DNA from: Mycolicibacterium boenickei
GTDB lineage: Bacteria > Actinomycetota > Actinomycetes > Mycobacteriales > Mycobacteriaceae
Direction: 5' to 3'
Assembly: GCF_010731295.1 (NCBI RefSeq)
Contig: NZ_AP022579.1
Coordinates: forward strand, 1,054,001-1,118,000
Length of the DNA: 64,000 bases
The notes under the pieces are model-generated. The model was given only the letters and a program-made list of their open reading frames with translations, was not told the DNA's origin and did not search any database. Positions within the stretch are counted from its first letter, which is position 1. Each line of letters begins with the position of its first letter. The translations under genes and the position numbers were made by a program. Shown one piece after another: positions 28,474-39,178 of this stretch.

Positions 28474-28974
28474 CTAGCCCCCGAACTTCTTCAGCCACGC
28501 CTCGGCCTCGTCGGTCAGGGTCCCGAGTTCGGCGGCCTTGCGGCACCACTTGCGGGCCGCGGAGGCGAATCGCAGGGGGTTGTAGACGTCCTCCTGACGG
28601 GACCACAGGCCATCGCCGGCGTAGGTCAGGATCGAGATGTTGGTGGCGGTGATGATGGTGCCGTCGCCCGGGTCGCGCATCGGGTTGTCCAGTTCGCAGA
28701 TGATGCGTCCGGTGGGCTCGTCGATCACCGACCACAGCGACGGGAACGACGTCATATAGCTGCCAGGGAAGGTCGTCATGGTCTTCCAGATCCAGGGCCG
28801 CACCTGCTCGCGGCCTTTCATGGTGCCCACGGCGTGCTCGATGTAGTCGACGTCGACGGTGTAGTGGTCGGCCCACACGTCCCAGTTCTTGGTCTGTGCG
28901 GCCCGGTCGACGGTCTGCTCGAACTTTTCAAAGGCAGCGGCGAGTTCCTCGCGGCTGAAAGACCTGCTCGTCAC
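28474..28974 (-). CDS. SnoaL-like NTF2-fold protein
   Basis: Protein of 166 residues with the SnoaL/NTF2 cone fold: VWADHYTVDVDYIEHAVGTMKGREQVRPWI is the characteristic first half, LWSVIDEPTGRIICELDNPM and TATNISILTYAG the sheet. Members act as ketosteroid isomerase-like enzymes or binding proteins. GTG start at 28974; GGGG abuts it and a KstR-like palindrome lies 8 bases further up, so the transcript may be nearly leaderless. First gene of the operon with the SDR. Position matches Rv0138 of M. tuberculosis. Confidence 0.82.
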   Translation of the reverse strand: MTSRSFSREELAAAFEKFEQTVDRAAQTKNWDVWADHYTVDVDYIEHAVGTMKGREQVRPWIWKTMTTFPGSYMTSFPSLWSVIDEPTGRIICELDNPMRDPGDGTIITATNISILTYAGDGLWSRQEDVYNPLRFASAARKWCRKAAELGTLTDEAEAWLKKFGG

Positions 28975-28982
28975 CCCAAAAC

Positions 28983-28996
28983 TAGAACACGTTCTA
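28983..28996 (-). promoter_or_regulatory. KstR-like operator
   Basis: TAGAACACGTTCTA fits the KstR consensus TNNAACNNGTTNNA at every defined position and has matching outer bases (TAG...CTA). It is 8 bases upstream of the SnoaL start codon. KstR represses cholesterol catabolic genes in mycobacteria; control of this SnoaL-SDR pair is an inference. Confidence 0.65.
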
Positions 28997-29016
28997 CCAG
29001 GCTTTGTCGAGACCCG

Positions 29017-29421
29017 TCAGTGCGCGGCCAGCACCTGCCGGGAACCCAGCGGTGCCTGCAGGGCCACCTCGGCGGTGCCGTGCACCGCGAGGGCGATACA
29101 CATCCGGCCGACGGACTCCGGTGGTGTCCCGCCGCGAAGGTCGATCGTGACGGCATCGGCGGTCTCCTGGGTGACGAGGTGCACCCCGAAGCAGTCCGGG
29201 GTTCCCGCGGTGAAGTTGACCAGCAGGCGGTCCGCGTCGCGGCTGAAGGACTCGATCGAGGTCAGGTGGGGATCCACGATCGCGGGGTTGTCGGCGAACA
29301 GGGTCCGCGCCGGATCCCGGGGCACCTCCGGCACCGCGACCACGTCGGGTTCAGCCGCTGCGGTGGGACATCCGGCCAGCAGGAGTAAACCGGCGAGGGC
29401 TGCGGTTGCAACTTGACGCAT
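29017..29421 (-). CDS. Putative small lipoprotein
   Basis: Exported protein of 134 residues with a lipobox LLLLAGC (Cys18), so probably acylated and anchored on the outer face of the membrane. Mature part is small, with a likely disulfide pair (DCFGVHL, RMCIALAVHG). No family recognised. The ATG at 29421 is favoured over an upstream GTG or ATG because it gives a normal signal peptide. It is divergent from msrA, with only 26 bases between the starts. Confidence 0.65.
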   Translation of the reverse strand: MRQVATAALAGLLLLAGCPTAAAEPDVVAVPEVPRDPARTLFADNPAIVDPHLTSIESFSRDADRLLVNFTAGTPDCFGVHLVTQETADAVTIDLRGGTPPESVGRMCIALAVHGTAEVALQAPLGSRQVLAAH

Positions 29422-29447
29422 GACCACCACGGTAACCACGGAGCACA

Positions 29448-29969
29448 ATGGGGCACATGGGTAACTATTCGACTGCGATCCTGGCGGGCGGCTGCTTCTG
29501 GGGCATGCAGGACCTCATCCGCAAACAGCCCGGCGTGATCTCGACCCGCGTCGGTTACACCGGCGGGCGCAACGACCACCCGACGTATCGCAACCATCCG
29601 GGCCACGCGGAGGCCGTCGAGATCGTCTACGACCCGGCGCAGACGGATTTCCGCGCGCTGCTGGAGTTCTTCTTCCAGATCCACGATCCATCCACCAAGG
29701 ACCGGCAGGGCAACGACGTGGGCACGAGCTACCGCTCGGCGATCTTCTACCTCGACGACGAGCAGAAGCGCGTGGCGCTGGACACCATCGCCGATGTGGA
29801 CGCGTCGGGACTGTGGCCCGGCAAGGTGGTCACCGAGGTGACCGCGGCGAGCGATTTCTGGGAGGCCGAGCCCGAGCACCAGGACTACCTGGTGCACTAC
29901 CCGAACGGGTACACCTGCCACTTCCCGCGCGCGGGCTGGAAGCTGCCCAAGCGCCAGACCACCGGATAG
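29448..29969 (+). CDS. msrA: Peptide methionine-(S)-sulfoxide reductase
   Basis: Repairs oxidised methionine (S-form). Length 173 residues, with the catalytic GGCFWG near the N terminus and the closing NGYTCHF carrying a resolving Cys. [24 protein letters not shown] and [27 protein letters not shown] are the usual substrate-site segments. The ATG at 29448 has GGAG 6 bases ahead; a second ATG at 29457 is possible. Ends 4 bases from the convergent P450 gene, the same arrangement as msrA and cyp138 in M. tuberculosis. Confidence 0.95.
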   Translation: MGHMGNYSTAILAGGCFWGMQDLIRKQPGVISTRVGYTGGRNDHPTYRNHPGHAEAVEIVYDPAQTDFRALLEFFFQIHDPSTKDRQGNDVGTSYRSAIFYLDDEQKRVALDTIADVDASGLWPGKVVTEVTAASDFWEAEPEHQDYLVHYPNGYTCHFPRAGWKLPKRQTTG

Positions 29970-29973
29970 CCGG

Positions 29974-31335
29974 TCAGACCCCCAGCGGCGTGGCGCGACG
30001 GTGTACGACGATGCGCCCGCCCGCCGCGGGGGTGTAGGCCACCCCTCGGGAGTGCACCTTCTCTCCCGGCGCGGTGGTGGTGGCGATGGTGAAGTGGCGC
30101 AACACCGTTCGGAGTACCACGTCCATCTCCACGTTGGCGAACACCGCTCCGACGCAGCGCCGGGTGCCGCCCCCGTACGGGAGCCAGCCCAGGCCGGGGC
30201 GATTGCCCACGAATCGCTGCGGGTCGAACCGGTCCGGGTCGGCGAACTCGCGCTCCGCCTCCTGGATCTGCGAGATCGCCACGATCACCGAGTGGCCGCG
30301 GGGAATCTCCCACTCCCCCAGCCGGATTGACGGTGCATAGACGTGACGGCCGGCAAAGTCGATGACGGTGCGGTTGCGCTGCACCTCCAGGATGGTGGCC
30401 TGACGGTATTCGTTGCCGTCGGTGGCGGCCTCGGCGACCAGGTCGGACAGCACCTGCGGGTGACGACTGATCCGCTCGAACGCCCACCCGAGGGTCGATG
30501 CCGTGGTCTCGTGCCCGGCGGCCAGCAGGGTCAGTAGCTCGTCGCCGATGTCCTTGCGGGACATGGCCGATCCGTCCTCGTAGGTGCTGCGCAGCAGCAG
30601 CGCGAGGATGTCGTCGCGCTGGTCGAACTCGGGGTCCGCCTCGACCTTGTCGATGAGCCGGTTGATGACGGCGTCGTACTGCTCGCGGTACCGGGCCAAC
30701 CTGCCCCACGGGCTGAACCGGCCGTAGGTCCGGCTCGGGGTGGGCACCACCACCAGCCGGGAGCCGAGGGTGACCCACGGAGGGATGATGCGGCGCAGCT
30801 CGTCGAGCTGTTCGCCGTCCGCGCCGAACACCGCGCGCAGGATCGCGTTCAGGGTGATCCGCATCATCGGTTCGAGGGTCTCGAACTCGCGACCCTCCGG
30901 CCAGTTCGCGGTTTCCCGCAGCGTCTCCTCTTCGAAGATCTGCTCGTAGTTCTTGATGCTCTTGCCGTGGAACGGTGGGGTGAGCAGCTTGCGGCGGCGC
31001 CGGTGATCAGTGCCGTCGAGGGCGAACACCGATCCCGACCCGAGGATGCGGCTCAAGTTGGGCTGGATGTTGCCGACGTCGTCGGTGTTCGCGATGAAGA
31101 GCTGTTTGGCCAGCTGGGCGTCGGCGACGATCACGGTGGGGCCGAAGATCGGGAGCTTCAGGCTGAAGACATTTCCCTGCCGGCGGGTGATCTGTTTGAC
31201 CACCCAACGCCGGGCCACCGCGAATCCGATGGCCTGCAACGGCTTCGGCACCCGCGCGGGCGGCGGGGTCCGGCCCGGCGCGGCGCTCGCGGTGGACTTC
31301 TCGGTGGTCTTCTCAGCTGCTGCCAGCTCGGTCAT
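29974..31335 (-). CDS. cyp138: Cytochrome P450, CYP138-like
   Basis: Soluble-type P450 of 453 residues. The oxygen-binding I-helix is AAGHETTAST (272-281), the ExxR motif is EVQR (317-320), and the heme loop is LPYGGGTRRCVG with ligand Cys394; the usual Phe of the heme loop is Tyr here. Residues 1-25 are an Ala/Thr/Pro-rich extension. The symbol rests on resemblance and on synteny: TetR-cyp138-msrA-SnoaL-SDR as in M. tuberculosis Rv0135c-Rv0139. Substrate unknown. Divergent from a TetR gene across an operator rich in GGTACC. Confidence 0.85.
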   Translation of the reverse strand: MTELAAAEKTTEKSTASAAPGRTPPPARVPKPLQAIGFAVARRWVVKQITRRQGNVFSLKLPIFGPTVIVADAQLAKQLFIANTDDVGNIQPNLSRILGSGSVFALDGTDHRRRRKLLTPPFHGKSIKNYEQIFEEETLRETANWPEGREFETLEPMMRITLNAILRAVFGADGEQLDELRRIIPPWVTLGSRLVVVPTPSRTYGRFSPWGRLARYREQYDAVINRLIDKVEADPEFDQRDDILALLLRSTYEDGSAMSRKDIGDELLTLLAAGHETTASTLGWAFERISRHPQVLSDLVAEAATDGNEYRQATILEVQRNRTVIDFAGRHVYAPSIRLGEWEIPRGHSVIVAISQIQEAEREFADPDRFDPQRFVGNRPGLGWLPYGGGTRRCVGAVFANVEMDVVLRTVLRHFTIATTTAPGEKVHSRGVAYTPAAGGRIVVHRRATPLGV

Positions 31336-31353
31336 ACCATCTCCAGCCAGTTC

Positions 31354-31403
31354 TGGTACCGCGCGGTACCAATGAGTTATGAGGTACGGTACTCCCAGGT
31401 ACC
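31354..31403. promoter_or_regulatory. GGTACC operator array between P450 and TetR
   Basis: TGGTACCGCGCGGTACCA (31354-31371) is a perfect 18-base palindrome. Three further GGTAC words follow at 31383, 31388 and 31398. The array lies 19 bases before the P450 start and 58 bases before the TetR start, a classic layout for a divergently autoregulated TetR repressor. Confidence 0.65.
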
Positions 31404-31428
31404 AGGCAAAGCAAGGGGGTCAGCCACG

Positions 31429-32013
31429 ATGACCTACCGGCTGCGATTGCTCGACGGACTTGCCGCGGCGATCAACGACAAGGGCTACCGCGAGAGCACG
31501 GTGGCCGACATCGTTCGCCACGCCCGCACCTCCAAGCGCACGTTCTACGACCAATTCGGCACGAAAGAGGACGGGTTCCTCGAGCTGTTGCGCGCCAACA
31601 ACGCCGCACTCGTCGACGGCATCCAGGCCGCCGTCGATCCCGATGCACCCTGGCGGGATCAGATCGGCCAGGCCGTCGGTGCCTACGTGGACCACATCGC
31701 ATCTGCTCCGGCGATCACCCTGAGCTGGATCCGCGAACTGCCCGCACTCGGCAGCCGGGCCCGCCCGCTGCAGCGCGAAGCCCTGCGTGATCTGACCGAT
31801 CTGCTGATCGAACTCAGCGGCAGTGCCGGATTCCGGAATGCCGGCCTGCCCCGGCTCACCGAGCCGATGGCGATCATCCTGCTGGGCGGGCTACGCGAAT
31901 TGACCGCGCTGATCGTCGAGGACGGCCGCGACATCCACGAGATCTACGGGCCCGCGGTGGCTGCTTCGACGGCGATCCTGGGCGGGCCGGCCGACACACC
32001 TCACGCGACGTAG
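31429..32013 (+). CDS. TetR-family regulator of the P450
   Basis: TetR/AcrR repressor of 194 residues. The N-terminal helix-turn-helix is TVADIVRHARTSKRTFYDQFGTKEDGFLELL. The C-terminal ligand domain is all-helical. The ATG at 31429 follows AAGGGGG by about 9 bases; an upstream in-frame ATG at 31374 would add residues translated from the operator region and is unlikely. It probably represses itself and the divergent CYP138-like gene. Ligand unknown. Its end overlaps the convergent secreted-protein gene by 13 bases. Confidence 0.85.
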   Translation: MTYRLRLLDGLAAAINDKGYRESTVADIVRHARTSKRTFYDQFGTKEDGFLELLRANNAALVDGIQAAVDPDAPWRDQIGQAVGAYVDHIASAPAITLSWIRELPALGSRARPLQREALRDLTDLLIELSGSAGFRNAGLPRLTEPMAIILLGGLRELTALIVEDGRDIHEIYGPAVAASTAILGGPADTPHAT

Positions 32014-33176
32014 CTGACCTTGTAGGTCCCGCGGGCGTTGTACACCAACTGGCCGTCGACCTTGATCGTGAACGCTTCGGTGAACTGTTCGTCGACATCG
32101 CCCGGTGAGAACGGCGGCCCCTGGCGCGAGAGTTTCACCGTGATCTTGCTGCCGGCGTAGTCCAGGCAGTCGATGGCATCCCCGCTGATCTCCCAGTCGA
32201 CCGGCTGGCCCTCCACCGGCGGCCCGACTCCGATGGAGCAGAACTCCAACGGGTCCTGATCATCGTCATGAGCGATCGTGCCGAGCAGAATCTCGTTGGG
32301 CGCGTTGGTGATACCGATCTTGACGTTGGGGTGCACCGTGGTGCCACTGCCGACCGAGATCTGGTTCTGGTGATCACCCCACTGCTTCGGCAGCTGGTCT
32401 CCCGCGCCGAACCAGAACCAGCAGTCGCAGTCGCCGTCGAAGGGGCCGTCGCTGTCGTCGATCATCTGGACGTCGGCGAAGTTCACGTCGACGCGGCGGG
32501 TCAGGGTTTTGAAACTGCCGGTCCGTACCGACTCATGGCCGTTCTCCCGGGCCCGCACCACGTAGTGATACGTCGTACCCGGGTTCAGGTTCGCCAGCGG
32601 CGGCGTCCAGCTGTCCGTCGGCAGCACCGCGCCGTTGGATGCCGTGACATCGTTCGGATTGCCCCAGGTGCCATCGGGTCCCGGGGCTGCGGTGCCCGCC
32701 TCGAGGGTGAGCACCGCCTTCTGGTTGGTCTTGATCGTGAATTGCGCCCAGCCGCCGTGAGGTTGAACCTCGACCCCGGTGATGCACTGGAATACGCAGC
32801 CGGTGTCGATCTCCGGCTTGTCGGTGGTGATGGTGACCGGGGCGCCCAGCGGCCGACCGCCCAGCGTCTGTCGGAGTTGGACGACATACGTCTTGCCGTA
32901 GGCGACGGTCAGCGGTTCGGTGCCCTGGCCCGACGCCACACCCCCGACGATCCGGTCCGGCATCGGCGCACCGTCCTCGGTGACCGACAGATTGGCGACC
33001 TGGAACGGGTCCAGCTTCCAGGTCAACGTGATGTCTTTCGACGGAAAATGCGGGAAGGCGATCAACACCGGGTTCTCACTCGCGGTCACCTCCGGCGTGA
33101 CCGCGTGGGCCGGTACCGCGAACCCGGGCAGGAGCAGGCCGAAAGCCACTGCGAGGCCGAGCAATCTACATTTCAC
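32001..33176 (-). CDS. Secreted protein of unknown function
   Basis: Exported 391-residue protein with a Sec signal peptide (LLGLAVAFGLLLPGFAVPAHA, cleavage after AHA near 25). The mature part looks all-beta and probably multi-domain: a central piece resembles a fibronectin type III module (LANLNPGTTYHYVVRARENG), with Cys pairs (GCVFQCI, GDCDCWFWF). The last ~110 residues contain DDDQDPLEFCSIG and end in alternating beta strands. No catalytic motif is evident and no family is recognised. Monocistronic as far as can be seen. Confidence 0.7.
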   Translation of the reverse strand: MKCRLLGLAVAFGLLLPGFAVPAHAVTPEVTASENPVLIAFPHFPSKDITLTWKLDPFQVANLSVTEDGAPMPDRIVGGVASGQGTEPLTVAYGKTYVVQLRQTLGGRPLGAPVTITTDKPEIDTGCVFQCITGVEVQPHGGWAQFTIKTNQKAVLTLEAGTAAPGPDGTWGNPNDVTASNGAVLPTDSWTPPLANLNPGTTYHYVVRARENGHESVRTGSFKTLTRRVDVNFADVQMIDDSDGPFDGDCDCWFWFGAGDQLPKQWGDHQNQISVGSGTTVHPNVKIGITNAPNEILLGTIAHDDDQDPLEFCSIGVGPPVEGQPVDWEISGDAIDCLDYAGSKITVKLSRQGPPFSPGDVDEQFTEAFTIKVDGQLVYNARGTYKVSYVA

Positions 33177-33250
33177 GTCAGGAACGTACGAACATCGGCA
33201 CCGGGCGGCTGGAGTAGTGGACTACCCCATTTCCGCTGGCCGGCAGGAGG

Positions 33251-35622
<2,372 letters not shown>

Positions 35623-35631
35623 CGCGCGGGC

Positions 35632-36354
35632 CTACCCGTTGAATTCCGGTTTGTGGAAGTAGAGTGCCACGCTCTTGCCGATCACGGGGTTCAGCAGCGA
35701 CTCGGCCGTGCGGGTCACCCAGGGCCGACCCATCATGTCCCACACCAGCAGCTGGTGATAGGCCTTGACCGCGAAGTGGTCGTTCTTCTCGGTACCGACA
35801 AGGCATTTCAGCCACCAGTACGGCGAGTGCAGCGCATGCTCGTGGTGCGTGTGGGTGAGGGTGAGCCCGTGCGCCAGAACCTTGTCGCGCAGCTCGTCGG
35901 CCTTGTAGATGCGGATGTGCCCGCCCTCGTTGGCGTGGTACTCGTCCGACAGCAGCCAACAGAGCTTCTCCGGAAGCCAGCGCGGCACCGTGATGGCGAG
36001 CGCGCCACCGGGTTTGAGGACCCGCACGAGTTCAGAGATGGCCCTGTCGTCCTGAGGGACGTGCTCCAGGATCTCCGAGGCGATCACGCAGTCGAAGCTG
36101 GCGTCGGGGTAGGGCAGGTCGAGTGCGTCACCCTTGACGGCCTCACCCTTGGCCGACAGCGGAACCTCACCCGCTTCCCGCATCGCCTGCAGCATCGTGT
36201 CGACGTCGTTGAGGTCGGAGGCGCTCTGATCGAAGCCGACCACGGCCGCTCCGCGCCGGTAGGCCTCGAACGTGTGCCGGCCGGCGCCACAGCCGACGTC
36301 GATCACCGTGGTGCCCGGCCCGACACCGAGGCGGTCGAAATCGACGGTCAGCAT
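35632..36354 (-). CDS. Class I SAM methyltransferase
   Basis: Methyltransf_11-type protein, 240 residues: VIDVGCGAGRHTFEAYRRGA is motif I, VVGFDQSASDL motif II, FDCVIASEILEHVPQDD motif III. The C-terminal half (TEKNDHFAVKAYHQLLVWDMMGRP) has an unusual aromatic, helical character that may hold a lipid or glycan acceptor. The ATG at 36354 has AAAGG 8 bases ahead and overlaps the glycosyltransferase stop by 7 bases (ATGCTGA), so translation is coupled. Likely methylates the product of that glycosyltransferase. Confidence 0.85.
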   Translation of the reverse strand: MLTVDFDRLGVGPGTTVIDVGCGAGRHTFEAYRRGAAVVGFDQSASDLNDVDTMLQAMREAGEVPLSAKGEAVKGDALDLPYPDASFDCVIASEILEHVPQDDRAISELVRVLKPGGALAITVPRWLPEKLCWLLSDEYHANEGGHIRIYKADELRDKVLAHGLTLTHTHHEHALHSPYWWLKCLVGTEKNDHFAVKAYHQLLVWDMMGRPWVTRTAESLLNPVIGKSVALYFHKPEFNG

Positions 36355-37619
36355 GAAGTCACCTTTCCTTCTCCTGCTCGGCGCGTGCGCGTCCCAACCC
36401 GCTCGCGGGCCATCTCGTACACCGATACCGTCTGCGCGGCAACGGATTCCCAACTGAACACATCCAGGGCCCGCTGGCGTCCCGCGGCACCGAGCTTGCG
36501 GCGCTCCAACGGCGAGTCGAGCAGTTCACCGAGCACCGCGGTCAGCTCGTCGACGTCGGCGGGGCGCACGAGGCGGGCGCAGGATCCGTCGTCGCCGACC
36601 ACCTCGGGCAGTGCACCCGCGCGGCTCGCCACGATCGGGGTGCCGCTGGCCATGGCTTCCACGGCGGGCAGCGAGAAGCCCTCGTACAGCGACGGGATGC
36701 AGGCCACCTCGGCGGAGGCCAGCAATGCGGCCAGCTCCTCGTCGCTCAGCCCGCTGGAGCTGTGCACGATGTCGGAGATGCCGAGCTCGGCGATGAGTTT
36801 CTCGGTCGGCCCGTTCGGTTCCAGCTTGGACACCAACTGCACGTCGAGGTCGCGGGACACCCGCAGCCGGGCCACCGCATGGAGCAGATGGCTGACGCCC
36901 TTGAGCGGGACATCGGCGCTGGCGATCGCGATGATGCGTCCGCTCACCCGGTGGGCGCTGGGCTTGAACAGTTCGGTGTCCACGCCCAGCGGCACGATGT
37001 GCAGCTGATCCGGCGTCACCCCGAAGTCCTCGGCGATATCGGCGGCGGAGGACGACGACACGGTGAGCAGCTCGGGGATCCTGCGGGCCACCCTCTTCTG
37101 CATCTCGGCGAACCCGTACCACCGCCGCACCAGCGGCTTGCGCCACCATTTGGCGGCGGCGATCTCGACCACCCGGTCGCGGGTGATCGGGTGGTGCACG
37201 GTGGCCACGACCGGCAGGCCGAGGCCGGCGATCTTCAGCAGCGCCGAGCCGAGGCTCTGGTTGTCGTGGACCACGTCGAACTCGTCGCGACGGTCGGCCA
37301 GAATCCGGGCGACCCGCATGGTGAACGTCCGAGGCTCCGGGAAACCCGCGCTCCACATGGTGGCCAGTTCCAGCGCGTCGATGCCGTCGCGGATCTCGCT
37401 GGGCCGGGGCACGCGGAACGGGTCCGGTTCGCGGTAGAGATCGAGGCTGGGGACCTTGGTCAGCTTGACCCGCGGATCGAGTCCCTCGGGGTAGGGCTGG
37501 CCGGAGAACACCTCGACGTCATGGCCGAGCTCGGCGAGCCCGCGGCTCAGATAGCGCACGTAGACGCCCTGGCCACCGCAATGAGTCTTGCTCCGATAGG
37601 ACAGCAACGCGATACGCAT
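36348..37619 (-). CDS. GT4-family glycosyltransferase
   Basis: GT-B retaining glycosyltransferase of 423 residues. N-terminal Gly-rich loop CGGQGVYVRYLSRGLAELGHDV for the acceptor side; C-terminal donor site with IVPLGVDTELFKP, ASADVPLKGVSHLL and the EX7E motif in ACIPSLYEGFSLPAVEAMASGTPI. Donor is probably a nucleotide sugar. First gene of the operon GT4, methyltransferase, toroid protein. An operator/promoter with the TetR core lies 70-115 bases upstream. Product unknown; a methylated glycolipid or polysaccharide intermediate is a reasonable inference. Confidence 0.88.
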   Translation of the reverse strand: MRIALLSYRSKTHCGGQGVYVRYLSRGLAELGHDVEVFSGQPYPEGLDPRVKLTKVPSLDLYREPDPFRVPRPSEIRDGIDALELATMWSAGFPEPRTFTMRVARILADRRDEFDVVHDNQSLGSALLKIAGLGLPVVATVHHPITRDRVVEIAAAKWWRKPLVRRWYGFAEMQKRVARRIPELLTVSSSSAADIAEDFGVTPDQLHIVPLGVDTELFKPSAHRVSGRIIAIASADVPLKGVSHLLHAVARLRVSRDLDVQLVSKLEPNGPTEKLIAELGISDIVHSSSGLSDEELAALLASAEVACIPSLYEGFSLPAVEAMASGTPIVASRAGALPEVVGDDGSCARLVRPADVDELTAVLGELLDSPLERRKLGAAGRQRALDVFSWESVAAQTVSVYEMARERVGTRTRRAGEGKVTSC

Positions 37620-37688
37620 AATCAGATCACCCGACGGCTGGAAACGTGCTGAGCTGGGAATACACGCTCACGCGTCGACTCCGAACCC

Positions 37689-37734
37689 TCTGGACATGTG
37701 TCCAGACTATAGTTTGACCTGCTAGCCAACGCAA
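37689..37734 (-). promoter_or_regulatory. Promoter and TetR-type operator of the glycosyltransferase operon
   Basis: Minus strand: -35-like TTGCGT (plus 37729-37734), 17-base spacer, -10 TATAGT (plus 37706-37711), then the operator TCTGGACATGTGTCCAGA as read on the plus strand (37689-37706) overlapping the expected transcription start. The 8-base arms are perfect with a 2-base centre, and the core GGACA-N2-TGTCC equals that at the TetR gene. Confidence 0.6.
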
Positions 37735-37749
37735 CGCGTCGGCCTGCGC

Positions 37750-38205
37750 CTACGCCGGAGGGAACCCACCCGTGGCGACGGGGCCCCAACTCACCGGCGT
37801 GATCCGGATCAGGCACTTGCCCTGGTCCGCCATCGCCTGCCGGTACTCCTCCCAATCGGGGTGTTCACCCGCGACCGCGCGGAAGTAGTCGACCAGCGGC
37901 TCCACCGCATCCGGCAGTCCGATCACCTCGGCATCACCGTCGACTTGCACGTATGGTCCGTTGAACTCCTCGGACAGCACGGTCACGCTGGCGCGGGGCG
38001 TGCGCCGGAGGTTGGCGGCCTTCGCCCGCTGCGGGTAGCTCGCGATCACGATGCGGCCCTGATCGTCCACGCCGCCCGTCACCGGTGAGGTCTGCAGCGA
38101 GCCGTCGGCGCGAAACGTGGTGAGCACCATGTGGTGTCGCGGTCGCACGAAGTCCAGGAGTTCGTCGATACCCACTCTGTCAGCGGTCGCATACTTTCTG
38201 GCCAT
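37750..38205 (-). CDS. PPOX-class F420-dependent enzyme
   Basis: Split-barrel flavin/deazaflavin-binding protein of 151 residues like the Rv1155 group. Core: RPRHHMVLTTFRADGSLQTSPVTGGVDDQGRIVIAS, then QRAKAANLRRTPRASVTVL, the phosphate-binding Lys/Arg region, then a conserved helix EHPDWEEYRQAMADQGKCLIRI. Likely reduces small molecules with F420H2; F420 use is inferred from the group. ATG at 38205; the start overlaps the C39-like gene stop by 26 bases. Confidence 0.85.
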   Translation of the reverse strand: MARKYATADRVGIDELLDFVRPRHHMVLTTFRADGSLQTSPVTGGVDDQGRIVIASYPQRAKAANLRRTPRASVTVLSEEFNGPYVQVDGDAEVIGLPDAVEPLVDYFRAVAGEHPDWEEYRQAMADQGKCLIRITPVSWGPVATGGFPPA

Positions 38206-38773
38206 GCTTCGACGGTAGGACAAAGACGAACGGCCGTGGGAAACCCAGTCCGGTCAGCCTGGCACCCCGCACGGCCTCGATCCCGATCGGCAGCACTGTG
38301 CCCGACGACGGTTCGTAGCACTCCAGAACGTCCTGGCCGGTACCGACGATCAACACCCAGTGCCGCGGGATGCCGCGCTCACCGATCAGCATGGCCACCG
38401 GCCAGCCCTGGTCGACGGCGCTCCGGACATCCGACAACGCGTCGCGGGCGCCGCGGTAGCGCCGCCACCGGTACGTCACCCCGCGTTTCGCACTGTGGCC
38501 GGTCAGCGCACGGGCCATGCCCGCGGGCGTGGTGCCGAGCCGCCGGGGCCAGATCCTGTTGACGGCAGCGTGAATTCGGCCCTGTTCGGCGACGAACCAG
38601 GTATCGCCGTCAGCGTGCAGCAACTCCGCGCGATACGTGTGATCCAGGATGGCGCCCGCCACCACCGCGACCGTCGGGCCACAGGTGACCCCGTCGCGCT
38701 GCCGCAGCCGTAAGGCCGCCAATCTTGCTGGCTTCACACAGATCCGGTCATTGCATCGATCAATTTCTGCCAT
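38180..38773 (-). CDS. C39-like cysteine peptidase domain protein
   Basis: Protein of 197 residues with a papain/C39-like core: RQRDGVTCGPTVAVVAG (nucleophile Cys31), WPVAMLIGERGIPRHWVLIVG (His138) and VLECYEPSSGTVLPI (the usual Asp/Asn position is Glu or Asn-poor). There is no signal peptide, so it appears cytosolic. Substrate unknown. ATG at 38773 has no good ribosome site; a GTG at residue 13 (VKPARLAAL) is an alternative. The frame extends far upstream but only as antisense to the secreted-protein and DUF427 genes. Confidence 0.65.
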   Translation of the reverse strand: MAEIDRCNDRICVKPARLAALRLRQRDGVTCGPTVAVVAGAILDHTYRAELLHADGDTWFVAEQGRIHAAVNRIWPRRLGTTPAGMARALTGHSAKRGVTYRWRRYRGARDALSDVRSAVDQGWPVAMLIGERGIPRHWVLIVGTGQDVLECYEPSSGTVLPIGIEAVRGARLTGLGFPRPFVFVLPSKHGQKVCDR

Positions 38774-38851
38774 CGGAACTAAAGCGCTTGAGCTGCCGGT
38801 TCTTACCGGTACATGGCAGCGTAAGCGACTATCGGAAGTAAGGACACTCCA

Positions 38852-39142
38852 GTGCGAAACACCATCGGAAACTCTCGGATCGTCGCCGCGGCGCTGGGCG
38901 TTGCGGTGGCGGCGATCATCGGTTCGGCCGGGGTGGCCTCGGCGGCGCCCAACGGGCCCAGCAACGCCGAGCAGACCATCAGAAACCTGCAGTCCCAGGG
39001 CTACACGGTGATCGTCAACCGCCTCGGCTCGTCGCCGCTGGATCAGGCCTCCGTCGTCGCGGTACGCCCCGGGCCGAACTTCAGCCGCACCGACCCCCTG
39101 AGCGCCGTCACCCAACGGACCGTGTACGTCGACGTCAAGTAG
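38852..39142 (+). CDS. Small secreted protein, 96 aa
   Basis: Exported protein with a signal peptide (IVAAALGVAVAAIIGSAGVASA, cleavage near 32 before APNGP). The mature part, about 64 residues, has AEQTIRNLQSQGYTVIVNRLGSSPLDQASVVAVRPG, a pattern seen in many small mycobacterial secreted proteins of unknown role, and ends in a beta strand RTVYVDVK. GTG start at 38852 with AAGGA 7 bases ahead. Divergent from the C39-like gene with 78 bases between. Confidence 0.8.
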   Translation: MRNTIGNSRIVAAALGVAVAAIIGSAGVASAAPNGPSNAEQTIRNLQSQGYTVIVNRLGSSPLDQASVVAVRPGPNFSRTDPLSAVTQRTVYVDVK

Positions 39143-39178
39143 CAGACAGCCACTGCCATCGGAGTCGATAATGACCCG

